A DNA stretch of 64,000 nucleotides from Bacillus sp. JCM 19034 (GCF_001310635.1 NZ_BAXR01000002.1:310001-374000), one strand, 5' to 3'. Positions 29,239-40,051 are shown, counted from the first letter of the stretch. Program-made: numbers and translations. Notes: generated by a model from the letters alone, not told the origin.

Positions 29239-31005
29239 ATGATAAAAGATAAACTAGCTGTATTACCAGGGGAACCCGGCTGTTACTTAATGAAAGATCG
29301 GCAAGGAACGATTATTTATGTAGGAAAGGCAAAATCGTTAAAAAATCGTGTTCGCTCTTATTTTACAGGTACGCATGATGGTAAAACTCAGCGACTTGTT
29401 AGTGAAATTGCTGATTTTGAATATATCGTTACATCATCCAATATTGAAGCACTTATCTTAGAAATGAATTTAATAAAAAAGCATGATCCGAAATATAATG
29501 TCATGCTAAAAGATGACAAATCTTATCCTTATTTGAAGGTAACGAATGAGGAGCATCCGCGATTAATCATTACGAGAAAAGTGAAAAAAGATGGTGGTAA
29601 ATATTTTGGTCCTTATCCAAATGCAGGGGCAGCGACTGAAACAAAGAAATTATTAGATCGTATTTATCCACTGCGTAAATGTCGAGTTCTTCCGGATAAA
29701 GTTTGTTTATACTATCATATAGGACAATGTTTAGCACCTTGTGTCAATGAAATATCGACTGAAAATAATCAGGAGATGGTGCAAGCGATAAGTAAGTTTT
29801 TACGCTCTGGACACGAAGAGGTGAAGGAGCAATTAAAGGAGCGGATGTTAAAAGCCTCTGAAGAATTAGACTTCGAACGTGCGAAGGAACTACGCGATAC
29901 ATTAAGTCATATGGAAGTAGTCATGGAAAAACAGAAAATGGCGATTTCAGATCGACTAGATCGAGATGTTTTTGGCTTTGCATTTGATAAAGGCTGGATG
30001 TGTGTGCAAGTTTTTTTCATTCGACAAGGTCGGCTTATTGAACGTGATGTTTCAATTTTCCCTTATTATCAAGAGGAACAAGATGACTTAATGACATTTA
30101 TTGGCCAATTTTATTTAAAAAAAGAGCACTTAAAGCCGGCTGAAGTCATTGTACCGTCTGAGGTAGATTCAGAATTATTAGGGCAGCTATTAGAAATACC
30201 TGTGCATTCTCCTCAAAGAGGAAGGAAAAAGGAGCTCTTACAATTAGCCAACCAAAATGCAACAGTAGCCCTAAACGAAAAATTTGCGTTGATCGAAATT
30301 AATGAAGAACGAACAATTAAAGCAGTTGAGCGACTTGGCGAGCGTTTAAACATAGCTACCCCTTATCGAATTGAAGCATTTGATAATTCTAATATTCAAG
30401 GTGTAGACCCAGTATCTGCGATGGTTACTTTTCTAGACGGTAAGCCTAGTCGAAGAGATTATCGAAAATACAAAATTAAGACAGTAAAAGGTCCTGATGA
30501 TTATGGCTCGATGAGAGAGGTTGTTAGAAGGAGATATGTACGATTATTGAAGGAGGAGCTCCCTTTACCAGATTTAATTGTCATTGATGGTGGCAAAGGT
30601 CAAATTAGTGCAGCACAAGAGGTTATTGTAGATGAACTTGGATTAACCATACCAGTGTGTGGTTTAGCAAAAGATGATCAGCATCGAACGTCTCAATTAC
30701 TAATGGGAGACCCACCAGTGGTCATTCCATTAAAGCGTGATAGTCATGAATTTTATTTATTACAACGTATTCAAGATGAAGTTCATCGCTTTGCAATTAG
30801 CTTTCATAGACAAACTCGTTCTAAATCACTTTTTCAATCAATACTAGACGACATTCCTGGTGTCGGTGAGAAGAGAAAGAAAGTGCTTTTAAAACACTTT
30901 GGTTCCGTAAAGAAAATGAAAGAAGCTACGGTTGATGATTTCATGGCGTTATCAATTCCTGCTTCTGTAGCAAACGAGATCGTTGAAACATTAAAGAACA
31001 ACTAA
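29239..31005 (+). CDS. uvrC: Excinuclease ABC subunit C
   Basis: UvrC makes both incisions in nucleotide excision repair. The 588-residue product has the N-terminal GIY-YIG nuclease ([30 protein letters not shown]), a cysteine cluster ([21 protein letters not shown]), the UVR domain binding UvrB ([15 protein letters not shown]), the RNase H-like C-terminal nuclease ([21 protein letters not shown]) and terminal helix-hairpin-helix motifs ([21 protein letters not shown]). A strong GGGAGGTG lies before the ATG. Confidence 0.97.
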   Translation: MIKDKLAVLPGEPGCYLMKDRQGTIIYVGKAKSLKNRVRSYFTGTHDGKTQRLVSEIADFEYIVTSSNIEALILEMNLIKKHDPKYNVMLKDDKSYPYLKVTNEEHPRLIITRKVKKDGGKYFGPYPNAGAATETKKLLDRIYPLRKCRVLPDKVCLYYHIGQCLAPCVNEISTENNQEMVQAISKFLRSGHEEVKEQLKERMLKASEELDFERAKELRDTLSHMEVVMEKQKMAISDRLDRDVFGFAFDKGWMCVQVFFIRQGRLIERDVSIFPYYQEEQDDLMTFIGQFYLKKEHLKPAEVIVPSEVDSELLGQLLEIPVHSPQRGRKKELLQLANQNATVALNEKFALIEINEERTIKAVERLGERLNIATPYRIEAFDNSNIQGVDPVSAMVTFLDGKPSRRDYRKYKIKTVKGPDDYGSMREVVRRRYVRLLKEELPLPDLIVIDGGKGQISAAQEVIVDELGLTIPVCGLAKDDQHRTSQLLMGDPPVVIPLKRDSHEFYLLQRIQDEVHRFAISFHRQTRSKSLFQSILDDIPGVGEKRKKVLLKHFGSVKKMKEATVDDFMALSIPASVANEIVETLKNN

Positions 31006-31033
31006 GGTTACAAAGCGTTAGTTGTTCTTTTTT
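30995..31033 (+). terminator. Terminator of uvrC
   Basis: AGAACAACTAA, overlapping the stop codon, pairs with TTAGTTGTTCT (31018-31028), followed by a T run. Confidence 0.8.
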
Positions 31034-31073
31034 ATTGATAAATGAACGTAATTAGCGATTAAAAGTAAGCGTA

Positions 31074-31454
31074 TTATAATCGGTCCATTTCAATTTCGAA
31101 TTTAACTGAAGACCGTTGGACAGAAGGAGTAACTCCCACGCCGCGGTTTTCCCACATCTCAAATTGTTGTGCTAAAAACCCTGCCTCAAGCTGATAACAG
31201 CGTGTATCGGTTTTACCCATCCAATCTCCGCTTAAAAGGTATATATATAGGTTTCTTTTTTCCTTTTCTAACGTAAGATTCCCCCAATTGGCTTTTAAGA
31301 AGAATTCTGGTAGCTCTTCCATTGTTGCTATTGGATATTTACGTGCTAACGATTTTCCTATCCAATATAAAATCTGATCATGCTCTTTCCCTAATACGTC
31401 TTTTAATACATCGTTCCGAATTAAGTTATATCCAAATTGATTCATTTCATCCAT
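31074..31454 (-). CDS. yslB: DUF2507 protein YslB
   Basis: The 126-residue product matches the YslB/DUF2507 family, a soluble V4R-like domain protein of unknown function found near uvrC and sdhC in Bacillus. The conserved stretch is DQILYWIGKSLARKYPIATMEELPEFF, with FKIE-like C-terminal strands (SSVKFEIEMDRL). It is divergent from the potassium transporter gene. Confidence 0.85.
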   Translation of the reverse strand: MDEMNQFGYNLIRNDVLKDVLGKEHDQILYWIGKSLARKYPIATMEELPEFFLKANWGNLTLEKEKRNLYIYLLSGDWMGKTDTRCYQLEAGFLAQQFEMWENRGVGVTPSVQRSSVKFEIEMDRL

Positions 31455-31575
31455 CTATGTAAGCACCTCTCTCCTTTTTTATTATATGCTGTAATGTAAT
31501 ATTTCTCTAGCACTTCTAGCATGCTTTTTTTCAAAATGGTATACTTAATCGCGTATTGTAGATGGAGGTAAAAAA

Positions 31576-32925
31576 ATGAAGTCTGGCAGAAATCTATTCT
31601 TAACACCCTTTCGCGTTATACTTATATCATATGTTGCAGCAATGATATTATTTAGTGTTCTGTTGTATTTACCAATTTCACATTTACCAGGTGTAGAGCT
31701 ATCTTATTCAGAAGCTCTGTTTACGTCTGTAAGTGCTGTTAGTGTTACTGGGTTAACTGTCATTAATGTATCAGAAACGTTTAATTATATCGGAATTGTT
31801 TTTTTAGCTTTAGCAATTCAGCTTGGTGGTATTGGTATTATGACAATGGGTACATTTGTATGGATGCTTTTTGGTCGTAAAATTAATTTTTCGCAAAGAA
31901 TGTTAATTATGGTGGACCAAAACCAAAATCACTTTTCGGGACTAGTTAATTTAATGAGAGGAATTTTAATTGTCGCAATTCTGATTGAGTTAGTTGGAGC
32001 ACTTATACTAGGTACTTATTTTTTACGTTATTTTGATACTCCCGCACAAGCTTATTATCAAGGGGCATTTGCAAGTTTAAGTGCATTTACAAATGCCGGA
32101 TTTGACGTAACGGGAGAATCGCTTATTCCGTTTGCAGATGACTATTATGTTCAGCTTGTTGTTATTTTGCTTATTTTCGCTGGGGCAATTGGCTTTCCTG
32201 TTTTATTAGAATTACGTGAGTTTTTATCGAATAAAAACCCAAACTTTAAATTTAGTTTATTTACGAAAATAACAACGATAACCTTTTTGGCCGTATTTGT
32301 CATTGGAGTAGTTGGAATATGGGCATTAGAAAGTGGTCATTATTACGTCGGTTTACATTGGCATGAACAGTTATTTAATGCAGTGTTTAATTCCGCAACA
32401 GCAAGAAGCGGTGGTTTAGCAACAATGGATGTGTCTGAATTACATATGGCAACGCTGTTGTTTATCTCGTTTTTAATGATAATTGGTGCAAGTCCTTCAA
32501 GTGTAGGTGGAGGAATACGTACGACAACGATAGCAGTTATGTTTCTCACGATTCGAAGCTTCGCCCAAGGGAAAGAAGATGTGAAAGTGTTTGGGCGCCA
32601 AATTCATTCAGAAGATAAGCAAAAGGCATTTATTGTCCTATCTGTTTTTCTCGTCATGCTATTTGCTGCCGTTACGTTAATCGTTGCGTTTGAAGGAACA
32701 GAACGCTTGTCATTAATGGCGATTATTTTTGAAACGGCCTCAGCTTTCGGAACGTGTGGGTTATCGATGGGAATTACTGCTGATTTATCGTTAGCTAGTC
32801 AAGGTATCTTAATGATGCTGATGTTTATAGGACGAGTAGGTTTACTTGCATTCTTATTTTCAATTAGACGAAAAGAACAAAAAAGCTATTTTAAGTATCC
32901 AACAGAGCGAATTATTATCGGGTAA
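31576..32925 (+). CDS. Ktr-type potassium uptake protein (KtrB/KtrD)
   Basis: This TrkH/KtrB-family protein is the membrane pore of a Na+-dependent K+ uptake system that works with a KtrA/KtrC ring. The 449-residue product has four pore-loop repeats with selectivity-filter glycines: VSVTGLTV, TNAGFDV, TARSGGL and FGTCGLSMG. The membrane-gate-like stretch GASPSSVGGGIRTTT lies before the fourth repeat. No KtrA/KtrC partner is adjacent, which resembles ktrD of B. subtilis. The gene has a terminator directly behind it. Confidence 0.92.
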   Translation: MKSGRNLFLTPFRVILISYVAAMILFSVLLYLPISHLPGVELSYSEALFTSVSAVSVTGLTVINVSETFNYIGIVFLALAIQLGGIGIMTMGTFVWMLFGRKINFSQRMLIMVDQNQNHFSGLVNLMRGILIVAILIELVGALILGTYFLRYFDTPAQAYYQGAFASLSAFTNAGFDVTGESLIPFADDYYVQLVVILLIFAGAIGFPVLLELREFLSNKNPNFKFSLFTKITTITFLAVFVIGVVGIWALESGHYYVGLHWHEQLFNAVFNSATARSGGLATMDVSELHMATLLFISFLMIIGASPSSVGGGIRTTTIAVMFLTIRSFAQGKEDVKVFGRQIHSEDKQKAFIVLSVFLVMLFAAVTLIVAFEGTERLSLMAIIFETASAFGTCGLSMGITADLSLASQGILMMLMFIGRVGLLAFLFSIRRKEQKSYFKYPTERIIIG

Positions 32926-32970
32926 ACATGTTTTACTGAAAATGACTTTTCAGTGCACAGACTGTAGACA

Positions 32971-33007
32971 AAACGCCTTTGAGAAGTTGATTCTCAAAGG
33001 CGTTTTT
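32971..33007 (+). terminator. Terminator of the ktr gene
   Basis: AAACGCCTTTGAGAA pairs with TTCTCAAAGGCGTTT. The stem is perfect and ends in TTTTT. The following 220 bases hold nothing I can name. Confidence 0.9.
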
Positions 33008-33229
33008 ACGTTATTTTGTCTAGTTACTGTAGGTGATACTGGCGTCCTCCTTCGAAGTAAGTAGTGGCTTTCTCCATTTCCCACTCTTTCCACGTTACTC
33101 ACTTCGTCTAACTGCTTCTTCCCCATTTGTACATTACTTCGCATTAATATAGAGAATTTTGCATGAGGATAGCTTAGTTTTATAAGGTATATTTAATCTC
33201 AGCATGAATGAAAAGTTGTATCCGTTTTC

Positions 33230-33258
33230 TTGACCAATAGCGGGGATAAGAGTACAAT
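33230..33258 (+). promoter_or_regulatory. Predicted SigA promoter of sdhCAB
   Basis: TTGACC (33230-33235), a 17-base spacer and TACAAT (33253-33258) precede sdhC by about 115 bases. The long leader would be room for post-transcriptional control, as known for sdh in B. subtilis, but I see no defined element. Confidence 0.65.
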
Positions 33259-33373
33259 TAACCTGTCAGTTTTCTCGGATTAGATTCATAATGTCATAGT
33301 TTTTTAATAGAGTAATCAGAGAAAACACAACATAATAAGACATGGATAGGAACTTTTTTGGGGGGAATTTAGT

Positions 33374-34002
33374 ATGTCAGGTAATCGAGAGTATTTTAAT
33401 CGTAAGCTTCATTCGTTGCTTGGAGTTATTCCTGTAGGTATTTTTTTAATTCAGCACCTTATTATTAATCATTTTGCTACACGTGGTGCTAGTGCATTTA
33501 ACCAAGCTGCACACTTTATGGAAAGTTTACCATTTCGCTATTTTTAGAGATTTCCATTATTTTTGTTCCATTGCTTTATCACGCTATTTATGGTGTATTT
33601 ATTGCCTTTCAAGCAAGAAATAATACGGCACGTTATGGCTTTTTCCGAAACTGGATGTTCCGTATTCAAAGATGGACGGGTGTTTTCTTACTTATTTGGA
33701 TTACATGGCATGTGTGGGAAACAAGAGTTCAAGCTGCTCTAGGAACTGAAGTTAATTTTGACATGATGGCTAATATTTTTAGCAATCCGTTTATGATTGC
33801 TTTCTATATAGTTGGAGTTCTTGCTGCGACTTTCCATTTTGCAAACGGATTATGGTCTTTCGCAGTTTCGTGGGGAATAACAGTCACTCCACGCTCACAA
33901 AGAATAGCAACATATGTGACAATGGCAATTTTCTTTGCATTAACGTTTATTGGAATTCGTGCTATTCTGGCGTTCGTTAATCCGGATTTAGCAAACATAT
34001 AA
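33374..34002 (+). CDS. sdhC: Succinate dehydrogenase cytochrome b558 subunit (one frameshift)
   Basis: SdhC is the diheme membrane anchor that passes electrons from SdhB to menaquinone. It begins MSGNREYFNRKLHSLLGVIPVGIFLIQHL. Candidate axial heme histidines are HSLLG, QHLIIN, LLYHAIYG, WHVWETRV and FHFANGL, spread over five helices. The frame breaks at the T run 33541-33545 (one T short): restored, it reads SLPFRYFLEISIIFVPLLYH. Restored length is about 209 residues. The rest matches Bacillus SdhC (TVTPRSQRIATYVT). A GGGGGG ribosome site precedes the ATG. Confidence 0.92.
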
Positions 34003-34023
34003 GAAATAAGGAGTGGGTCAATC

Positions 34024-35791
34024 ATGAGTAAAGGGAGAATCATCGTTGTTGGTGGTGGATTAGCTGGATTAATGGCTACAATTAAAGCAGCGGAAAAGGG
34101 AGTACCAGTCGATCTTTTCTCGCTTGTACCAGTGAAACGTTCACACTCGGTCTGTGCACAGGGTGGAATTAATGGAGCAGTTAATACAAAAGGTGAAGGG
34201 GATTCACCATGGGAACATTTTGATGATACGGTTTATGGAGGAGACTTTTTAGCGAATCAGCCACCAGTAAAGGCGATGACAGAAGCAGCTCCAGGGATTA
34301 TTCATTTAATGGACCGAATGGGTGTTATGTTTAACCGTACACCAGAGGGGTTACTAGATTTTAGACGTTTTGGTGGTACTCAGCATCACCGTACCGCTTT
34401 TGCAGGGGCGACAACTGGTCAACAGCTTTTATATGCATTGGATGAACAAGTTAGAAGACACGAAGTAAGTGGTCTTGTAACAAAATATGAGGGCTGGGAA
34501 TTCTTATCAGCTGTCGTTGATGATGATCAAATCTGTCGTGGGATTACGGCACAGGATTTACGTACTTCTGAAATTCGCAGTTTTGCTGGTGATGCGGTCA
34601 TTATGGCAACAGGTGTCCTGGTATTATCTTTGGGAAATCGACAAACTCGGTTATTAACACTGGTTATGCAGCGGCAAAGCTATATGAACAAGGCGTATAC
34701 TATGCGAATGGAGAATTTATTCAAATTCACCCAACTGCGATTCCTGGTGACGATAAACTACGTTTAATGAGTGAGTCTGCCCGTGGTGAAGGTGGCCGTG
34801 TATGGACATATAAAGACGGAAAACCATGGTATTTCCTAGAGGAGAAATATCCTGCTTATGGGAACTTAGTACCTCGTGATATTGCGACTCGTGAAATTTT
34901 TGATGTTTGTGTAAATCAGAAGCTGGGTATTAATGGTGAGAATATGGTTTACCTTGACCTTTCACATAAAGACCCGAAAGAGTTGGATATTAAACTTGGT
35001 GGAATTATTGAAATCTATGAAAAGTTCATGGGCGATGACCCACGTAAGGTACCAATGAAAATTTTCCCTGCGGTTCACTATTCAATGGGTGGAATGTGGA
35101 TTGACTATGATCAAATGACAAATATACAAGGCTTGTTTGCAGCAGGAGAATGCGATTATTCTCAGCATGGTGCAAACCGTTTAGGGGCCAATTCTTTACT
35201 ATCTGCTATCTATGGTGGAATGGTTGCTGGACCGAAAGCAGTTGACTATCTTAATGGATTAGAAAAGTCAGCTGATGCAATGCCGTCTTCATTATTTGAA
35301 GATGAGGTGAAGAAGGAACAGCAAGGTTTTGATGATATTATGAGTATGGATGGTACAGAAAATGCGTACATGCTTCATAAAGAATTAGGTGAATGGATGA
35401 CTGATAATGTAACAGTTGTTCGTTACAATGATAAACTTCTACAAACAGATGAGAAGATTCAAGAGTTACTTGAGCGTTATCAAAATATTAATATCAATGA
35501 TACAGCTAGATGGAGTAACCAAGGAGCTTCCTTTACACGACAGTTAAAAGGAATGCTGAACCTTGCTCGTGTTATTACATTGGGAGCTTATCATCGTAAT
35601 GAGAGCCGGGGGCACATTATAAGCCGGACTTCCCTGAGCGTAATGATGAAGAATTCTTGAAGACGACGAAGGCGAAGTATAATCCTACTACTAAGAGTCC
35701 TGAATTTTCGTATGAGGATGTTGATACATCATTAATTAAGCCACGTAAGCGTGACTATTCTCAAAAGAAGCAAGGAGCTGTTAAATCATGA
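34024..35791 (+). CDS. sdhA: Succinate dehydrogenase flavoprotein subunit (two frameshifts)
   Basis: SdhA oxidises succinate using covalent FAD. The dinucleotide fold VVGGGLAGLMATIKAAEKG opens the protein, and the flavin-attachment region is KRSHSVCAQGGINGAVNTKGEGDSP; active-site stretches RRFGGTQHHRTAFAG and GANRLGANSLLSA follow. Two single-G deletions break the frame: near 34614 (CAGGTGTCC for CAGGTGGTCC, restoring ATGGPGIIFG) and at the G run 35608-35612 (restoring SRGAHYKPDFPERND). Restored length is about 589 residues, as in Bacillus. The stop overlaps the sdhB start (ATGA), so the two are translationally coupled. Confidence 0.94.
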
Positions 35792-36537
35792 GTGAAAAGA
35801 AAATCCATTTTAAAGTAACGAGACAAGATGACCAAAACAGTACTCCTTATATAGAGGAATTTGAAGTACCTTATCGCCCTAACATGAATGTTATTTCGGC
35901 ATTGATGGAGTTTCGTCGCAACCCAGTTAATATTAAGGGGGAGAAGACGACACCAATCGCCTGGGATATGAACTGTTTAGAAGAAGTTTGTGGTGCTTGT
36001 TCGATGGTTATTAACGGGAAGCCTCGTCAATCCTGTACCGCACTTGTCGACCAATTAACGCAACCGATTCATTTAGAGCCAATGAAAACTTTCCCTGTTG
36101 TACGCGATTTAGTAATAGATCGTAGTAGAATGTTTGATTCATTGAAAAAAGTAAAAGCATGGATTCCGATTGATGGAACGTATGACCTTGGACCTGGCCC
36201 AAGAATGGCCGAGTCGAAGCGACAATGGGCGTACGAATTATCGAAATGTATGACTTGTGGTGTTTGTTTAGAAGCATGTCCAAATGTTAATAGTAAATCG
36301 AACTTCATCGGACCTGCTCCATTGTCGCAAGTACGCTTATTTAATGCACACCCAACAGGTGAGATGAATAAGGAAGAGCGTCTAGAAGCATTAATGAGTG
36401 AAGGTGGATTAGCTAGCTGTGGTAACTCGCAAAACTGTGTTCAATCATGTCCGAAAGGAATTCCACTAACTACGTCGATTGCATCGTTAAACCGTTCAAC
36501 AACCTTGCAATCATTTAAGAACTTCTTCGGTGCATAA
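35788..36537 (+). CDS. sdhB: Succinate dehydrogenase iron-sulfur subunit
   Basis: SdhB carries three Fe-S clusters between FAD and heme. The 249-residue product shows the [2Fe-2S] ligands (CLEEVCGACSMVINGKPRQSC), the [4Fe-4S] motif (CMTCGVCLEACP) and the third-cluster motif (CGNSQNCVQSCPKGIP). The reading frame is intact. It ends the sdhCAB operon before a terminator. Confidence 0.97.
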   Translation: MSEKKIHFKVTRQDDQNSTPYIEEFEVPYRPNMNVISALMEFRRNPVNIKGEKTTPIAWDMNCLEEVCGACSMVINGKPRQSCTALVDQLTQPIHLEPMKTFPVVRDLVIDRSRMFDSLKKVKAWIPIDGTYDLGPGPRMAESKRQWAYELSKCMTCGVCLEACPNVNSKSNFIGPAPLSQVRLFNAHPTGEMNKEERLEALMSEGGLASCGNSQNCVQSCPKGIPLTTSIASLNRSTTLQSFKNFFGA

Positions 36538-36562
36538 TAAGTAACAAAGAGACAAGAAAAGA

Positions 36563-36622
36563 AAAATCCGAACGTTGATTCAAAATTCTTAAGCTGAATT
36601 TGAATTAGTTCGGATTTTTTAA
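36563..36622 (+). terminator. Terminator of sdhCAB
   Basis: AAAATCCGAAC (36563-36573) pairs with GTTCGGATTTT (36608-36618), followed by a T run. A smaller inner repeat (AAATTC/GAATTT) fills the loop. Confidence 0.8.
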
Positions 36623-36753
36623 AATTATTTTTATTATGTACTCAGTTATGTTAATAACCGTTACCTGAGGAGCTTTGACTCTAAAGAAAAAACAGATACT
36701 CCCCCGTTATGAGAGAGTATCTGTGACTAAAACATGAGAAAGGTAAATTGTGG

Positions 36754-36978
36754 TTATATTTCAAGCTCCCCTAGTCGAATGAGTTCAATAACAGCTTGAG
36801 AGCGCCCCTTGACTCCAAGCTTTTGCATCGTATTCGATATGTGGTTTCTTACAGTTTTCTCACTTATAAAGAGTTGCTGAGCAATTTCCCTTGTAGTCTT
36901 ATCTTGAACTAGTAATTCAAATACTTCGCGTTCTCTTTTTGTAAGCAAGGGTTTAGGTCCGAATTCTGCTCCTTTCAA
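36754..36978 (-). CDS. gerE: Spore germination transcription factor GerE
   Basis: GerE is the late mother-cell regulator that switches spore-coat genes on and off together with SigK. It is a stand-alone LuxR-type helix-turn-helix: KPLLTKREREVFELLVQDKTTREIAQQLFISEKTVRNHISNTMQKLGVKGRSQAV. I chose a TTG start at 36978 (complement), eight bases after AAGAAGGAG. This gives 74 residues, exactly the B. subtilis GerE length. An in-frame ATG at 37020 has no ribosome site. It lies behind sdhB on the opposite strand. Confidence 0.94.
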   Translation of the reverse strand: MKGAEFGPKPLLTKREREVFELLVQDKTTREIAQQLFISEKTVRNHISNTMQKLGVKGRSQAVIELIRLGELEI

Positions 36979-37130
36979 TGAGTTCACTCCTTCTTGCTCG
37001 GGCTGAGAGCTTAGGGTCAATCCCCGCGTATTATGAAGGTTTTAGTCTCAATAGTATATGTCATTTATAAATTGACGTGTGCACTTATGTGTAGATAGAA
37101 TTTAAATTAACGTGTTTTTAATTGAAATAG

Positions 37131-37161
37131 TTGAAATTTATTTTTTTTATTATGCTATACT
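37131..37161 (+). promoter_or_regulatory. Predicted promoter of ptsHI
   Basis: TTGAAA (37131-37136) and TATACT (37156-37161) are 19 bases apart, and the -10 has a TGC extension (TGCTATACT). Transcription would begin about 70 bases before the antiterminator element. Confidence 0.55.
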
Positions 37162-37236
37162 ACTTTTAAGATTCACTTTAAACTGTGTGCAATGAAACAA
37201 AGGTTGTTAAACTACATAGAAGGTTACACTCTATTT

Positions 37237-37340
37237 ACGTGTTACTGACAAGATCAGGCATAAGTAAGACAGTGTATGAGCTATAACGGGATAAGTGTAT
37301 CCCTCTTTATGCATCATATTCTTACTTGTGCCTGTTTTTT
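37237..37340 (+). promoter_or_regulatory. RAT antiterminator and terminator in the ptsHI leader
   Basis: The stretch 37237-37265 contains GTTACTGA followed by ATCAGGCA, the signature of a ribonucleic antiterminator (RAT) bound by BglG/GlcT-family proteins. It overlaps the 5' arm of a long terminator: CAGGCATAAGTAAGA (37255-37269) pairs with TCTTACTTGTGCCTG (37320-37334), followed by TTTTTT. Binding of the RAT would block the terminator. By analogy with the ptsGHI leader of B. subtilis, glucose-dependent GlcT is the likely partner; no such gene is in the window. Confidence 0.8.
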
Positions 37341-37441
37341 AGGCATAAACGTGTAGCTAAAGAGCATTTAGTTATGAGAGAGAATCTAAAAATTGCACAT
37401 ACTGTTAAGGATAATGAAATTATAAAAAGAGAGGTTGATTA

Positions 37442-37708
37442 ATGATGGCAGAAAAAACATTTAAAATTACAGCTGAAACAGGAATTCATGCACGTCCAGC
37501 AACACAACTAGTAAATAAAGCAGGTCAATTTTCTTCTGATCTCACTTTAGAATATAAAGGGAAATCTGTTAACTTAAAGTCAATTATGGGCGTAATGTCT
37601 TTAGGAGTAGGTCAAGGTGCAGAAGTGACAATTAAAGCAGAAGGTTCTGACGAAGCAGAAGCACTACAAGCTATCGAAGAAGTGATTAAGGAAGGGTTAG
37701 GAGAATAA
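37442..37708 (+). CDS. ptsH: Phosphocarrier protein HPr
   Basis: HPr passes phosphate from enzyme I to sugar-specific EIIA proteins; its seryl-phosphorylated form is the CcpA co-repressor. The 88-residue product has the active-site His in [13 protein letters not shown] near residue 16 and the regulatory Ser in [15 protein letters not shown] near residue 47. GAGAGG precedes two adjacent ATG codons; the first is used here. ptsI follows after 3 bases. Confidence 0.97.
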   Translation: MMAEKTFKITAETGIHARPATQLVNKAGQFSSDLTLEYKGKSVNLKSIMGVMSLGVGQGAEVTIKAEGSDEAEALQAIEEVIKEGLGE

Positions 37709-37711
37709 CAA

Positions 37712-39436
37712 ATGCATTTAAAACTTACTGGCATCGCAGCATCTCCCGGTGTTGCGATTGCTAAGGCTTTTATACACCAAGAACCGGATTTATCTGTCGA
37801 GCTACGTAAAGTCGAGAATGCAGATGAGGAAGTAAAACGTTTCGATGCTGCACTAAAGCAGGCAATATCGGAGTTAAGTGAAATTAAGGATAAAACAGAA
37901 AAAGACTTAGGAGCAGATAAAGCAGAAATCTTTGCTGCTCATATTCTTGTGTTAAGTGATCCAGAGCTCGTTGATGCTGTTAAAGATAAAATTAATACAG
38001 AACAGCAAAATGCTGAATACGCGATGAATGAAGTATCTTCGATGTTTGTTACAATGTTTGAAGGTATGGATAATGAATATATGAAGGAACGTGCTGCTGA
38101 TATCCGAGATGTATCAAAGCGCGTCTTAGGAATTTTGTTAAATGTTCAAGTCAAGTCACTCGCTACGATTTCAGAAGAAACGATTATTATAGCTGAAGAC
38201 TTAACACCGTCAGATACCGCACAGCTTAATCCGGAGTTTGTAAAAGGGTTTGCAACCGATATAGGCGGGCGTACATCACATTCAGCAATAATGTCTCGGT
38301 CATTAGAAATTCCAGCTGTTGTAGGATCAAAATTGATTACTAAAAAAGCACAGCAGGGTGATGTTGTCATTGTTGATGGTATTGATGGGAACATTGTTAT
38401 TAATCCAACAGATGAAGAGCTTCGCGAATACGAAAAGAAACGTGAAGATTTTCTAAAGCAGAAGGAACAATGGGCTAAATTAGTCAATGAACAAACGACA
38501 ACAAAAGATGGCAAACATGTTGAGCTTGCTGCTAATATCGGGACTCCGAAAGACGTTGAAGGCGTAATTAGAAATGGCGGCGAAGGTGTCGGTTTATATC
38601 GAACTGAATTTCTATACATGGATCGTACTGAGCTTCCAACGGAAGAAGAGCAATTTGAAGCGTATAAAGAAGTGGTTGAAAAGATGGAAGGAAAGCCAGT
38701 AGTCATTCGTACGCTTGATATTGGTGGCGATAAAGAACTTTCTTATTTAAATCTTCCTAAGGAAATGAATCCATTCCTTGGCTTTCGTGCGATTCGACTT
38801 TGTTTAGAAGAAAAGGATATATTCCGTACTCAACTACGTGCATTATTACGAGCGAGTTCTTTTGGTAATTTGAAAATCATGTTTCCGATGATTGCTACAC
38901 TTGAAGAATTACGGGCAGCTAAAGCGATGCTAGCTGAAGAAAGAGACAAGCTTCTTGCAGAACAGGTACAAGTGTCAGACGATATTGAAGTAGGAATGAT
39001 GGTAGAAATCCCGTCAACAGCAGTAGCGGCTGACCTATTTGCAAAGGAAGTTGATTTCTTTAGTATTGGAACGAATGATTTAATCCAATATACAATGGCT
39101 GCAGATCGTATGAACGAACGTGTTTCCTACTTATATCAACCATATCACCCAGCTATACTGCGACTTGTTAAGATGGTGATTGACGCAGCGCATAAGCAAG
39201 GGAAGTGGGCTGGCATGTGCGGTGAAATGGCTGGTGATGAAGTAGCGATCCCATTATTATTAGGATTAGGGTTAGACGAATTTAGCATGAGTGCGACATC
39301 AATTTTACCAGCTAGAAGTCAGTTGTTATCACTATCACAGGAAGAGTTACAGTCTTTTGCTAATGATATGCTTTATATGGATACTGCAGAAGAGGTTGAA
39401 CGAAAAGTAAAAGAATTATTACATTCGGTTGAATAA
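37712..39436 (+). CDS. ptsI: Phosphoenolpyruvate-protein phosphotransferase (enzyme I)
   Basis: Enzyme I autophosphorylates on PEP and transfers phosphate to HPr. The 574-residue product has the N-terminal HPr-binding and phosphohistidine domain ([27 protein letters not shown], catalytic His near residue 190) and the C-terminal PEP-binding barrel ([47 protein letters not shown], and GMCGEMAGD with the catalytic Cys). The frame is intact. The pair ptsH-ptsI has no ptsG upstream. Confidence 0.98.
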   Translation: MHLKLTGIAASPGVAIAKAFIHQEPDLSVELRKVENADEEVKRFDAALKQAISELSEIKDKTEKDLGADKAEIFAAHILVLSDPELVDAVKDKINTEQQNAEYAMNEVSSMFVTMFEGMDNEYMKERAADIRDVSKRVLGILLNVQVKSLATISEETIIIAEDLTPSDTAQLNPEFVKGFATDIGGRTSHSAIMSRSLEIPAVVGSKLITKKAQQGDVVIVDGIDGNIVINPTDEELREYEKKREDFLKQKEQWAKLVNEQTTTKDGKHVELAANIGTPKDVEGVIRNGGEGVGLYRTEFLYMDRTELPTEEEQFEAYKEVVEKMEGKPVVIRTLDIGGDKELSYLNLPKEMNPFLGFRAIRLCLEEKDIFRTQLRALLRASSFGNLKIMFPMIATLEELRAAKAMLAEERDKLLAEQVQVSDDIEVGMMVEIPSTAVAADLFAKEVDFFSIGTNDLIQYTMAADRMNERVSYLYQPYHPAILRLVKMVIDAAHKQGKWAGMCGEMAGDEVAIPLLLGLGLDEFSMSATSILPARSQLLSLSQEELQSFANDMLYMDTAEEVERKVKELLHSVE

Positions 39437-39445
39437 ACGTTTATC

Positions 39446-39482
39446 AAAGAGGCAGAAGTGTACAGCTTTTGTCTCTTTTTAA
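39446..39482 (+). terminator. Terminator after ptsI
   Basis: AGAGGCAGAAG pairs with CTTTTGTCTCT, followed by TTTTT. Confidence 0.7.
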
Positions 39483-39598
39483 TACTTGAAGAATTAACAG
39501 TTCAAATAATTGTCAAAAAAAGACGATTGAAAATCGTTCTAAAAAAGAGAAAATGTAAGGTGGGTTAATTTAAGGATAAAATTGAGGTGGTGCGTAAG

Positions 39599-40018
39599 GT
39601 GGACGATCGTCAAATTGAGGATATTGAACGCTCATTAAGAAGAATTGGAGATATCGTTAAACAAAAGGGTCGTGAAATCTTAACGCAATTTCCTATTACC
39701 CCGCCACAGTTTATTGCTTTGCAATGGTTAAATGAATATGGCGATATGACGATTGGTGAATTATCGCAAAAAATGTATTTAGCCTGTAGTACGACAACCG
39801 ATCTAATAGACCGAATGGAAAAGAACGAGCTCGTTCAACGAGTGAAGGATACACAGGACCGACGGGTGGTTCGGATACAATTATTAGACCGAGGTCGTGT
39901 GATAATTAAAGAGGTCATTAATAAGAGACAGGATTATTTAGAATCAGTATTATCACAATTTACACAGGATGAAGTTGATTATTTAGAGAAAAGCTTATTT
40001 GTATTACATGAAAAATGA
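39599..40018 (+). CDS. MarR-family transcriptional regulator (YsmB-like)
   Basis: The product is a winged-helix MarR regulator of about 139 residues. The recognition region GDMTIGELSQKMYLACSTTTDLIDRMEKNELVQRVKDTQDRRVVRIQLLDRG contains the helix-turn-helix and the DRR wing signature. Helices at both ends form the dimer interface. GTG 39599 is preferred because GAGGTGG lies eight bases upstream; the in-frame GTG codons at 39587 and 39590 overlap that site. Its place just before racE matches ysmB of B. subtilis. Ligand and targets are unknown. Confidence 0.85.
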   Translation: MDDRQIEDIERSLRRIGDIVKQKGREILTQFPITPPQFIALQWLNEYGDMTIGELSQKMYLACSTTTDLIDRMEKNELVQRVKDTQDRRVVRIQLLDRGRVIIKEVINKRQDYLESVLSQFTQDEVDYLEKSLFVLHEK

Positions 40019-40051
40019 AACTATTACGATAAAGCAGAAATTGAGGGAAGA

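Noticed and set aside
32846-33064. 72-codon frame overlapping the end of the ktr gene
   Set aside because: It lies in a second frame of a clear coding region and continues through a terminator hairpin.
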